From the NCBI GenBank assembly GCA_009801085.1, contig VNWV01000004.1, forward strand, positions 1 to 64,000: a stretch of DNA of 64,000 bases, read 5' to 3'. The notes beneath the pieces are model-generated. The model saw only the letters and a list, made by a program, of their open reading frames with translations. It ran no database searches and had not been told where the DNA came from. Made by a program: the position numbers and the translations under genes. This DNA is from Lasiodiplodia sp. COLG20. Lineage: Eukaryota; Ascomycota; Dothideomycetes; Botryosphaeriales; Botryosphaeriaceae. This document shows, in pieces, positions 31,948-41,660 of the stretch (positions within the stretch are counted from its first letter, which is position 1; each line of letters starts with the position of its first letter).

Positions 31948-33396
31948 ATGTTGCATCAAGAAGAAACCCAGCCTCCAAACCTAGACGGCGCCACATGTGC
32001 CCATCGACCTTTGGAAAGCGGAAACAGCATCAGACTTGTCGTCTTACATCCTGGGACATCCTCGGACACTCTCTCATGTGACCTGATTACCTGCGAACTG
32101 GATCAACCACCCGATTACGAAGCTCTCTCGTATACCTGGGCCGATGAGAACGGCGACCGATCTCTGACGCAGGAAATCCGGTGCGGTCCAGAGTACAGAA
32201 AAATTTCCATCACGAAGAATTGCGAAGCCGCATTGCTTCGCCTGCGCCTCGAGAACGACCCACGCTTCCTATGGATCGACGCACTCTGCATCGACCAATC
32301 CAACGTCCGGGAACGTAGTCACCAGGTCCATCTGATGTCCAAAATCTACCACACAGCATTCAGAGTGGTCGTGTACCTCGGCGACCGCTCCTTCGAAAGC
32401 GACAGGCTCTTCGACTACTTGAGCGACCCCAAGGTAGACTGCGGGCTTCCCGAAGGAGAAGCAGTGGAGCTAGCAATGGAGCTGTTCAAGCGCAACTGGT
32501 TCAAGTGCCTGTGGGCCCTGCAAGAGATCGTTGTAGCCCGCGCCGCTATCGTCATCTGCGGCAGCAAAATGATCAAGTGGCAGGCGCTGTCCAAATTCTT
32601 TATCGGTTCAATCAGCGATGCGGCACGGGATGGCGTTCCATTCTTTGATTTGCGCATCTTTGTTGATCCTGCAGCCATGCTGCTTTGCGGCGGCTTGCAG
32701 GGGCCGCAGCCTATCGATCTACTTCCGCAGCTGTTCCGCGCATCTCAGACGTTTAGAGTGTCAGAGCCACTGGATCACATTTTCGCCGTTCTCGGCCTCT
32801 TCGATCAGGACGCTACTGTCGGGATTGTACCTGATTACAGCAAGAACGTGTTTGAGATTCTATACGAGCTCTCTGTCTACTTTCTGGAGAAATTTCATAT
32901 CATCTTTCCCCCCGGGCCGCGGGTGCTGACTGACTTCAGAATGGGGAGGCCCAGATCTCCAGATACCTGGATATATGATTGGACGAGGAGGACACCCCCG
33001 GGGATGCCCATATTCTTCGCCGAAAAGCCAACGGCTGATGATCATCTGCTCACCATACAGGGCCAAAGGATGATCAAGGGCTTCTTTGACCTTTCCGACG
33101 AGCCTGTGATACTCTTGAGGGTCAGACTGGGTGAAGACAAGACCATCAAAGTCCACGAAGGTACCGTAATGGTTTTGGATGGAGCAGCAGAATTGGGACA
33201 GGATCGTGCAGGCTTCATCGCCGTGAAGGTTTCAGAAAGTTCCGGAGTATTACTCAAAAGCTGGGCTGCATCGGAATCGTTTTCACTGATAGCAGGCTTT
33301 TCAAACCCACGAAAACCCCATGGTACCGCCCATAAGGAGGAAAGCAAATCTTCTCAGAGTTGGTTGGATGAGCCGCAGTCATTTACGATATTCTGA
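31948..33396 (+). CDS. HET-domain (heterokaryon incompatibility) protein
   Basis: Intronless, 482 aa. The HET domain (PF06985) starts at YEALSYTWADENGD (residues 57-70) and continues through RLRLENDPRFLWIDALCIDQ (98-117), ERSHQVHLMSKIYHTAFRVV and VYLGDRS, then WFKCLWALQEIVVARAAIV. These are the three conserved blocks of the domain, all intact. The C-terminal 250 residues look like the usual variable region, with PLDHIFAVLGLFDQDA and a beta-rich end. Such proteins trigger cell death or growth arrest on non-self recognition after hyphal fusion. No NACHT or lectin partner domain is fused here. Confidence 0.93.
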   Translation: MLHQEETQPPNLDGATCAHRPLESGNSIRLVVLHPGTSSDTLSCDLITCELDQPPDYEALSYTWADENGDRSLTQEIRCGPEYRKISITKNCEAALLRLRLENDPRFLWIDALCIDQSNVRERSHQVHLMSKIYHTAFRVVVYLGDRSFESDRLFDYLSDPKVDCGLPEGEAVELAMELFKRNWFKCLWALQEIVVARAAIVICGSKMIKWQALSKFFIGSISDAARDGVPFFDLRIFVDPAAMLLCGGLQGPQPIDLLPQLFRASQTFRVSEPLDHIFAVLGLFDQDATVGIVPDYSKNVFEILYELSVYFLEKFHIIFPPGPRVLTDFRMGRPRSPDTWIYDWTRRTPPGMPIFFAEKPTADDHLLTIQGQRMIKGFFDLSDEPVILLRVRLGEDKTIKVHEGTVMVLDGAAELGQDRAGFIAVKVSESSGVLLKSWAASESFSLIAGFSNPRKPHGTAHKEESKSSQSWLDEPQSFTIF

Positions 33397-33993
33397 AGAA
33401 TTCAATTCCTTTATTCGGCAGCACCCGCGTAGGCGATACCTTTCGAAATTTCATTTGTACTAAGTATCTAGGAGAGACCATGAACGATTAGAATTCCTTC
33501 CCGTGACTGGCACCAACCACATGCTGGAAATTTCAGTTCAATCGAAATATCCGAAGATCTCTTAAAATCATACCGCAAGCCTCTCTACCTTTGTCCGGTC
33601 TGCTTTCTGCTTGTCAAGGTTGAGTCGGATGGGCCTTCCCAATCAACGCCAACCAATTGGAAATGAGTCTCCAGTGATAGAAAATCTACTTTCGGCCCCC
33701 AAGTTGTTTCCACCAATAGCCATCTTTGGGGTTTCCCAAGGATGCACACAGCCTTGAATTCAGGCAAACCTGTTTTTCTGTGTAACATAAGCTGATTCTT
33801 TTGCCCAGATAGCACAGTCTTGAAGGTTCTCTGCGCTGCGCCACATTTGCACGAACTCCAATCACAGCGCATCACATTCCTTAGTCTCTTTTCATACTGG
33901 ACTCGTCAAAAGGCTGACTGTCCCGCTTTTTGGAGCTGGCCTCAAAGCTCCGCCAACACTCTAAATCCCCCCAGAACTCCGGACTCCGCTACA
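33397..33993. other. Intergenic stretch of about 600 bp
   Basis: It lies between the HET gene and the next start codon. One antisense ORF of 96 codons (33585-33875) shows no domain. I see nothing further. Confidence 0.4.
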
Positions 33994-35192
33994 ATGTCTT
34001 CGGCCCCTGAAAGCTGTAGTACGATATACGCATTACTTCAGGAAGTCTGGAAACTTACTAGAGATATAGATGACTGCATTTCATGGCAAAGTGCAATCTG
34101 GGCGCTTGTGCCTTTCCTTCTGTCTGTCATGACACAGCCCTGCGGACAAGTCTGTCATTTCTCGCTGGGAGCCCGCACCTATATGCGGTGCTCTCCTATC
34201 GTATGCGCGGATAACTTCGGGATAATTATCCATCTGACATTTCTGATCTGCTATGGTTACCGTCCACGAAAGGCTGCGCATGTGGTCTTGATGGCACGTG
34301 GAATCGAAAACGGTGTTTGTGAATCCTGTGGAGAAAGGCTTCAATCCATTGAAAAGTTGGGAGCTGTCCGAGCCTTCCTGTTCTGCTTCGGAGCCTTGCC
34401 ACAAGCCGTCAAATTGATGGCACTGTCGGGCATACCTTGGACCCAAATATGGGCAGGACTGTACCTTGGCTCCTTTTTGACAATCGAAATATTGCTCTCT
34501 ATTGCAGAAGGAGAGAATGGAGGTGCAGAGAACGCTGTCGCTGGAGAAATTCCTGCACCTTTGAAACATTTGACAGCAATTCGAACAGCCCTAGGGATAT
34601 TTCGGTCCTCATCCATCTGATTATAACGATATGGGCTAGTTATCAATTACTATCCAACGTCAGATGCTCAGAAGATTTGATTTCCTGGAAGATGTCACTT
34701 GGGCTACTGATTTTCCTATTCTCCGTCCTTCTTCTGCACTTTACTATTCCATTCATATATGTGAGTTTTCCGACACTTATAGACCGCGCATCTTTGATTT
34801 TTAGTTTTGTTTTCGCTTATATTTTCCTTTTGATGCCTATGACCTTCCTGTTAACTGTTCCGAATACGGAAGCCCGTCCACTAGCCTATCACTGCTTATG
34901 GGATAGGACGCAAAATTTGCTATGGGGTCTTATGTTCGTTAGTATTTGGAGCTTGTTGCTTTTCCTTTCTTGGTCATCAAAGCGAATACGGCTTTATGTG
35001 CTCTTTCTTGACCATCGACTCCTCGTTGGCGGCTCAGATATCATGTTCGAAGCTACGGAGATGAATATTTTGAAGTCATTCAACGCTTGTGTTTTCTTTG
35101 TCAGCACATTTATCTTATCATTTGCTTGGTATAGCGTGTGTTACAATCCTACTGGAACATATAAACCTAAGTGGGTCAACGATCTTGGATAA
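33994..35192 (+). pseudogene. Polytopic membrane protein gene with an apparent frameshift
   Basis: From the ATG at 33994 the frame encodes several membrane helices (SAIWALVPFLLSVMTQPC; LGAVRAFLFCFGALPQAV; WAGLYLGSFLTIEILLSIA) and stops at 34620. A second frame then continues with five more helices of the same style (VLIHLIITIWASYQLL; SLGLLIFLFSVLLLHFTIPF; MPMTFLLTVP; LLWGLMFVSIWSLLLFL; FFVSTFILSFAWYSV) to 35192. The switch must happen between about 34,540 and 34,620. All nearby GT...AG pairs either keep the first frame or would give an intron of about 35 bp, so I favour a one-base frameshift over splicing. I do not recognise the family. The first-frame product alone would be 208 aa. Confidence 0.5.
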
Positions 35193-35382
35193 AACAATAG
35201 ACTTAGCTCAGCCATCGTTGTAATTCTGTCATGACAGTAAGTACGCCTGGTAACCTCTTTATTTCTCGAGGGAGTTAGCTAATGGCTGGAGCACTCTGTT
35301 TATCTCGTACTTGAAAATTCTGCAGAAGCACGCTGCTTTAAACTATTCAACTCTATTGAACATCAAATCCCTCCCATCCCAC

Positions 35383-36453
35383 TCAATTCCCCACCTCAAC
35401 CGCCATCCTAACCTTCAACAAATCCCCCCTCACAACCTCCTCCCTCTTCCCCTCCAACTCCTGCATATCCCAATTGCAACTCACGTACCGCGCATTCAGC
35501 CACCCGCGCCGCTCCCGCGTCAGCCACACGATCGTGTCGGCGGCCAGCTCGGGCGTGTCGACCAGCACCTGCCGGCCGAGCTCCTCGCCCATGCGCCACG
35601 CCAGCTCCGTCGGCACGCCGCCCGGGTGGACGGATAGCACCTGCAGGCCGCGGCGCTGCTGCTCCTCGTCGGCGATGCGCTCGGCGAAGCGCAGCAGGGC
35701 GAGCTTGGCGCTGCGGTAGGCGGAGCCGCCGACGCCCTGGTTGTGCGCGCCGATGCTGCTGAGGATGAGGAAGGTTTTGAGGCTGGCGTCGTCGTCGGCG
35801 GTGGCGGTGCGGTCTCCGTTTCTCTCATCCGCGCCCGCTGTGGCAGGATTCCGGGCTTCGGCTGGCGTCTCGGATGAGGATGAGGGAGACGACGGCACCG
35901 GACCCAGCAGCAGCGGCGCGAAGTAGCGGTACGTCAAAAACGTCCCGAGGACATTGACCTCGTAGCTGCGCCACCACTCATCCACATCCTCCACCTCGGC
36001 CGCGGGGACGAAGCTCTCGAGGAACCCGGCATTCGCGACCACCACGTCCAACAGCCTCCTCCCCCTGCCTCCATCCCCTCCAACCCCATCCAAAAGCTCG
36101 CTCCCCACACTCTCCGCCGCCTCCTCCACCGACCTCCGATCCGTCACATCCACCTCCACCACCAGCACCCGCGGCTCCGCTCGTCCCGCTTCTTTCGCCG
36201 CAGCTTTGATCTCCGGGACGAGCTGCGCGAGCGACGGTGAGCGGGCGCCGACGGCGATGCGGGAGAAGCCGGCGCGGGCAAAGGCGAGGGCTGTGGCGGC
36301 GCCGATGCCCTTGGAGGCGCCGGTGATGAAGACGGAACGGCCGGGCGGGACGGGATCGGATGTGGGGGAGATGTAGGCGTATGTGTCGTGGTGGATGGTG
36401 GGCGTGAAGTCGAGGCCCATGTTGGAGAGGGTGTTGGTGGGGGTTTGGGACAT
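35383..36453 (-). CDS. Short-chain dehydrogenase/reductase (SDR)
   Basis: Intronless, 356 aa. The Rossmann start SVFITGASKGIGAATALAFA (TGxxxGIG at residues 44-51) is followed by VVVANAGF, the catalytic serine in LILSSIGAH, and YRSAK with Tyr at about 246 and Lys at 250, then VHPGGVPTELA. All catalytic residues are present. A Ser/Pro/Asp-rich insertion of about 45 residues sits before the catalytic serine strand. The C-terminus (VSCNWDMQELEGKREEV) is typical of fungal members related to norsolorinic-acid ketoreductase-like SDRs. The substrate is unknown. Confidence 0.93.
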   Translation of the reverse strand: MSQTPTNTLSNMGLDFTPTIHHDTYAYISPTSDPVPPGRSVFITGASKGIGAATALAFARAGFSRIAVGARSPSLAQLVPEIKAAAKEAGRAEPRVLVVEVDVTDRRSVEEAAESVGSELLDGVGGDGGRGRRLLDVVVANAGFLESFVPAAEVEDVDEWWRSYEVNVLGTFLTYRYFAPLLLGPVPSSPSSSSETPAEARNPATAGADERNGDRTATADDDASLKTFLILSSIGAHNQGVGGSAYRSAKLALLRFAERIADEEQQRRGLQVLSVHPGGVPTELAWRMGEELGRQVLVDTPELAADTIVWLTRERRGWLNARYVSCNWDMQELEGKREEVVRGDLLKVRMAVEVGN

Positions 36454-37255
36454 GGTGGTGGTGGGGATCTGTGGTGCCTTTTCTTGGGTCTGGTCGTGTT
36501 TATTGCAGCGGCGATCAGGAGGAGAGAGGGGGAGAGCGGATGATGATGGTGGGGGTGCGTTGGGTGGGGTTTGAATTGACGCTGGCGGACGGTTGAGAGA
36601 AGCTTTTTTCGCTCGTTTACCTGATGCCCTACCCGGACTTTATTTATAGATGAAAGCTTCTTCGTCGCGTGCATGACTTCGGGAGGCCAGGCAAGGGTAG
36701 AGCTCTCGGCGCCTCCGCCGCACTATTGATAAGGAAATTAGTCATCCTCTGTCACGTAGTTAGAACATTTCGCGCAAGATTTCCTATGCCGAGAGTAAAA
36801 TCTGGGCGTAATATACTTGGCCTTAGTACTGGGCTGCGCATCATATACGGGGCTTAAGACTTGGGAGGCGGGTTGTCAGCAAGAAAGTGGCGTCATGCGG
36901 GGTCGAAATGTCCGTGCATCTTACACCAGATAAAGCCCCATGTTCTGTCGTGATTGGGGAATATGCTGCAAACGGGAGCCATGGAGTGAGAATAAGCGCA
37001 TCTGTGGTGTTTTGGCGCCGTTGCTGCTAGTGGTTGACAGTGCGCCACACCTTATTTTTCGACGCAGGGATTGGGTGTTGATGGTTGTAGTTTTCCATCC
37101 ACCAGGACATCAATTCTCCGAATACAATCGGGACGCCTTGCGCAATGGCGTCATATTCCTCTAAAATGGAGGCAGTCTGCCATGAAGCTTGCATTGAGCA
37201 TTAGCTGGCTTCTCAATGCCTCAAGAAGCACCGAAAAAGATCCCTCAACCCCGCA
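36454..37255. other. 0.8-kb intergenic stretch
   Basis: It holds the SDR promoter (a TATA-like TTTATAAATA run, minus strand, lies near 36,640) and otherwise only short ORFs without coding character. Confidence 0.35.
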
Positions 37256-38326
37256 TTAGTAACTGCACGCCTCAAGGAAGCCGGTAATCCCACGGCTCAG
37301 AGCGCACAGCGCCGCACTTCCATGGTCTTCATCCTGAAACTCCTGGAGCCAGACTTTCCTCAGAAGCCCGCTATCCCTTAGCCGACTACCCATCTCAATG
37401 GCGTTGTCCTTCATCCGCCGCTCCGCCGCAAGCTTCTTCCTCACCGCAAACTCCTCCTCCGACTCATGATGGAAGCGCTTCGGAAACTGCTCGTTGGAAC
37501 CGTACATGACAAACAGCTGCGGCGCATGCGACCTCTCCTCTTCCTCACCCTCCACCTCCCCCCTCTGCTTCCCGCGCCTGCACTCCCTCTCCACCTGCAC
37601 GATCCGCCGCTCATTCCACCACACCGACGGGCTGGCCGCGACGACGGTATCGAACAAGCGCGGCCTGGTGAACAGCGTATACAGCGCGAACAAGCCGCCG
37701 TACGAGTGGCCCCACAGCGCCTGCGGCCCGATGCGCACGCCCGGAAACACGGTCGCGGCGACGAACGGCATGACGTCGTGCTCAATCGCCTCGAGAAATT
37801 CTGCGGCGCCGCCTTGATGATGATGATGATGCTCGATGGCGCCGCCGCCGTTGAGCAGCGGCCTGCCGTCGCGGCCCAGCACGGGCGCGTAGGTGGGGCT
37901 GGGCGGCGTCAGGTCGGCCGAACGGCGCGGTTGGTTCAAGGCGGAGGAGCGCAAGGCTGGGTAGCCGACGGCGACGACGAGAGCATCGGTGTTGGGGACA
38001 TGGCGGATGCGGCGGACAAGCTCGGTGGCGGAGAAGAAATAGGCGTTGCCGTCGACCAGGTAGCTGTGTGTAGCAGTGGCATGTCAGCGATGATCGATGA
38101 TCTGCTCACCCGTGCATGATGCGGGTTCCCGGCCTTGTGGTGGGCGGGTGAGCGGGCGAGCGGGCGGGCTGCCAACTTACACGATAGGCACCGGCCGATC
38201 GGTTGTACTCTTCCTGTCCTCGCCCCAGGCCAGAGGCCACGACGCTTGGATCAGGTAGTCGCCTCGGCGAGTGCGCAGCGTGTGCTGGCAGGTATTGGGC
38301 GCGGCGGCAGGTTCCAGAGGCTCCAT
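37256..38326 (-). CDS. Siderophore esterase (EstB/IroE-like alpha/beta hydrolase)
   Basis: Two exons (38326-38181, 38063-37256) across a 117-bp intron give 317 aa. The junction restores VPIVYLVDGNAYFFSATELV, the typical first strand of the PF00756 esterase fold. The nucleophile is in GHSYGG, followed by VVAASPSVWWNE; the catalytic His is in FQDEDHGSAAL and the acid probably near YGSNEQFPKRF. A His run comes from GAT repeats read on the other strand. It has no signal peptide, so it is cytosolic. In Aspergillus, EstB and SidJ hydrolyse imported ferri-siderophores to free the iron. The divergent neighbour is an MFS siderophore importer, which supports that role. The exact siderophore is not readable. 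Confidence 0.85.
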
Positions 38327-38793
38327 CGCTTTCCGGGGGTTTTCTTGAGTTTGCCGAGGGACGACGGCGAGATAGGTGAGACTAGATCACGCCCTGTCTT
38401 CGACAACAAAAACACGTACTACACAACACATGTCGGTCGGCTTTTGAACATTTGTCTCATCACCCCACCCCGGAGATCCTTCGGCCGCGCAACGTTCCAC
38501 GGGCTTGCCTTTCCGCAGCGCCACGCGGCTTGGCGCTCGCGAAATGGCGCCTGTCTCCAGCCACATTAGCCAACCTGCTCCACCCTGCCAAGACACTTGC
38601 AGCGGAGCGGATCTGATAACAGGCAAGCGGTCATTGTATATGCGGCTTCGTTAAATCGCTGGACGCGTGTCCGTCGACTCTGAAAAATTGCTGCGTCTGA
38701 TGACCCGGTGAGCCGATCTCGGCTATTGAGCGACGCTGACTATGTATTGTGGTGTCGCGATGCTTTCGGAAGGGCAGCATCTTCCTTGCCATC
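38327..38793. promoter_or_regulatory. Shared promoter of the siderophore esterase and transporter
   Basis: 467 bp separate the two start codons of the divergent iron-uptake pair. The stretch contains one perfect SreA-type GATA motif (38611-38619). ORFs overlapping it are not coding. Confidence 0.6.
38611..38619 (+). promoter_or_regulatory. Candidate SreA (iron-regulatory GATA factor) binding site
   Basis: ATCTGATAA matches the published fungal iron-repressor consensus ATCWGATAA exactly. It sits 175 bp before the transporter start and 285 bp before the esterase start. SreA-type factors repress siderophore uptake genes when iron is plentiful, so one site could control both genes. Confidence 0.65.
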
Positions 38794-40811
38794 ATGACGA
38801 AGAATCCGAGTCTTGAGGTTTCCAGCACCCCGGCGTCGGTGGATCCGGAAGCGAAAGATGGAACGCCGCAGCAACAGGGACTGACCAAGGTCGAGATCTT
38901 GAGGAAATCTTGGTCGCGGAAGGCACTGATTGTCGCCTTCACGGGGTATGACTCTACACCCCTTCTTCCCTTTCCGTAGTGGCAGGGGGAACTGACTGCA
39001 TCCAGTCTCTTCGCAACGACTTTCATCCTCTCCTTCATCAAGTACTCGACCAAGGTTTACGATGCATACGCAACCAGCGCATTTTCGAAACACTCGGCGC
39101 TTGCCACTGCGAATGTCGTCTACACCATCATGAACATGGCTGTCTATCCGATCATGGCGAAGCTCTCGGATGTGGGTGGATGCAAATCGCAATTGCTGTG
39201 CGGGAACTGATCAATACACCAGGTGTTTGGCCGGGCAGAAGGCTTCTCTTTCTCCATACTCTTCATGGTCTTATCCCAGGTGCTATACGCGGCGTGCCAG
39301 AACATCGGGACTTACATCGTAAGCGCCTCCTCAGAAGTCTCAACCTTTCTAACACAACCCCCAAAGGCCGGCGGAATCTTCGAGTCAATCGGCGACACGG
39401 GCTACACCATCATGCAGCAGATCTTCATCGCCGACACGACGAGCCTCCTCGACCGCGGCCTGTGGTCGTCGCTCCCCGAATCCGTCACGGCCATCCCCAC
39501 CCTCTACCTCGGCTCCATCGTCGGCGAGAGCGTGCTGAAGCACTCAACCTGGCGCTGGGGCTACGGCATGTGGGCCCTGATCTTCCCCTTCTGCGCCCTG
39601 CCCCTCATCCTGACCATGTTCGTCCTGCAACGGCGCGCCGAGAAGAACGGGCTGCAGCGCCGCCGCCTGCACGACGGCCACGCCTCCACCCTGCCTCAAC
39701 GCCTCTACAACCTCCTCTGGACCGAGCTCGACCTCTTCGGCGCGGTCCTGCTGGTCGTCGGCCTGGGCCTGACGCTGATCCCGCTGTCGCTGACGGGCGC
39801 GAAGAACAGCGGGCGGTGGCAGAACGGGTCGTTCATCGCGATGCTGGTGCTGGGCGTCTTCGTCCTCTGCCTCTTCGTGGCGTGGGACGCGCGCGTCGCG
39901 GCGCGCCCGTTCATCCCGTTCCGCATGGTGCGCGAGCGCACCGTCGTCGCGGCGTGCGTGCTGTCCGCCCTCGACTTCTTCCACTACTCGTGCTTCACCA
40001 CCTTCTTCCCCAGCTACCTGCAGGTCGCGGGTGGCTACTCGGCCGGGCAGGCCACGCGCATTGAGTAAGCCCTGTTCCCCCCACCCCACCACCCATCCCT
40101 CATAATACTGACAACCCGCACCACAGCAACTCCCTCCGCGTCTCCTTCCAAATCGCCTCCGTCCTCGCCGGGCTAGCCATGCGCTACACCAAGCGCTCGC
40201 AGCCCTTCATCCTCCTCGGCGTGCCCCTCTGCCTCCTCGGCCAGGGTCTACAAATCCACCTCGTCTCCCGCGCGCACACGCCCTCCGCCGCCTTCATCAC
40301 CGCCAAGGTCCTCGTCGGCGTCGGCCGCGCCTGCTACCAGACGGCCGCGCAGGTCAGCATCCAGGCCGTCGTCGCGCGGTCCGACGTCGCCGTCGTGACC
40401 GGCGTCTTCTTCGCGGCCATGAACTTCGGCGCCGCGGCGGGGACGAGCGTGGGCGGCGCGATATGGAATAATTTGTTGCCGGAGAAGTTGGAGAGGCATT
40501 TGCCAGAGGGGTTGGTGGCGAAGGGGGTCGCGGCGAAGGTGTATAAGAGTATTGTTGTGGCGCAGAAGTATGAGAAGGGGAGTGTGGAGAGGGAGGCGAT
40601 TGATCGCGCGTATAGGGAGACGCAGCGCGTGTTGGCGATTGCGGCGACGGCGGCGTTGGCGCCGATGGTGGGTGTGATGTGGGGGTTGAGGAATGTGGAT
40701 TTGGGGAAGGAGGAGACGGAGGAAATAGTGCAGAAGAAGGGTGTGGAAGGGGCATCGGCGGGGGTGGAGGTTGCGGCGGAATTTAGGGAGATGACAGCGA
40801 AACGAGGGTGA
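38794..40811 (+). CDS. MFS siderophore-iron transporter (MirB/Sit1 type)
   Basis: Five exons (38794-38945, 39006-39171, 39223-39318, 39367-40064, 40127-40811), introns 48-62 bp, all phases consistent, give 598 aa. After a 45-residue cytosolic N-terminus come about 14 helices. Diagnostic stretches are FIKYSTKVYDAYATSAFA, NMAVYPIMAKLSDVFGRAEG (MFS loop 2-3) and QVLYAACQNIGTY, followed by GYTIMQQIFIADTTSLLDRG and SLPESVTAIPTLYLGSIVGE, then HSTWRWGYGMWALIFPFCAL. These are characteristic of the siderophore:H+ symporter family. It imports ferri-siderophores at the plasma membrane and pairs with the adjacent esterase. The regulatory GATA site upstream fits iron repression. Confidence 0.93.
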
Positions 40812-41660
40812 ACTGGGTTGTTAGATCTGGGAATAAAGTAATTGATACATATGCTGCACTGGCGCCTGAAAACCCTGCTGATCTCGGTCGGAGGTTATTG
40901 AAACTGCTGCGTGAGTAGTTTCTGTTCAGACGTGGCGACGAACGGAGCTTTCGGGTTGCATTCTCTGGGTCTAGAATAGATGAAAAATACCTGCGCACAA
41001 GGCTCTCGCTATCTCGACCTGCAAGTGGATGATGGAAGAAGCTGCAGATCAGATATTGCCAGCTTGCTCAGCTCGCCAACATCTTCTGCAACACGTGGTA
41101 CACCATGTTGGTTTGTAAGCACTAGCTCTCGAAGGACAATTTCGGCGCCATGCACGCAGTTATTGCAGCCTCGCAGCACGAGCTCCGCCTCGGTGTGCTC
41201 TAGACAGCCGGGACCAGCGACATTGATGAGCTGTATGCGTAACACAGCAGGCTGAAATGCTGACATACTGAGACAAACTGTCCGCCACCGCTCACTGATT
41301 GCTCAGCCAGATTGTGGAAAGAGCCAATGAGGGGCGACGGTGGTTGTCAGCCTCGCTTCTACAGATTTTGGATTTCGCCAATCACAGACAAGCTTGAAAG
41401 CCTTACCCTGCGAGTCACAGCAGACGTTCACCTTAGAAGAAAGGGCCGTGCCTTACATATAGTGTGGCCTTTCGTGACACTGAATTTCCTCATTCCATCT
41501 TCCTTGGTCGCTTCAACAATCAAGCCTTCCAGAGACATGCTGGAACAGGCTCTAATTTTCATCTGAGCTTAGCTCACTCTTTCTTTTAGCCCCAATAGGG
41601 CTTGTTTCGTGTCGCAGCAGCTTCGCGCAGCGGACAAGGGCGCCACATTACAAACCAAAC
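40812..41660. other. 0.85-kb intergenic stretch
   Basis: Several ORFs of 70-90 codons, none with recognisable features. The right end must hold the Clr5-ankyrin promoter. Confidence 0.4.

Noticed and set aside
38979..40064. 361-codon plus-strand ORF overlapping the siderophore transporter
   Set aside because: Out of frame with the MFS helices; Arg/His/Pro-rich.
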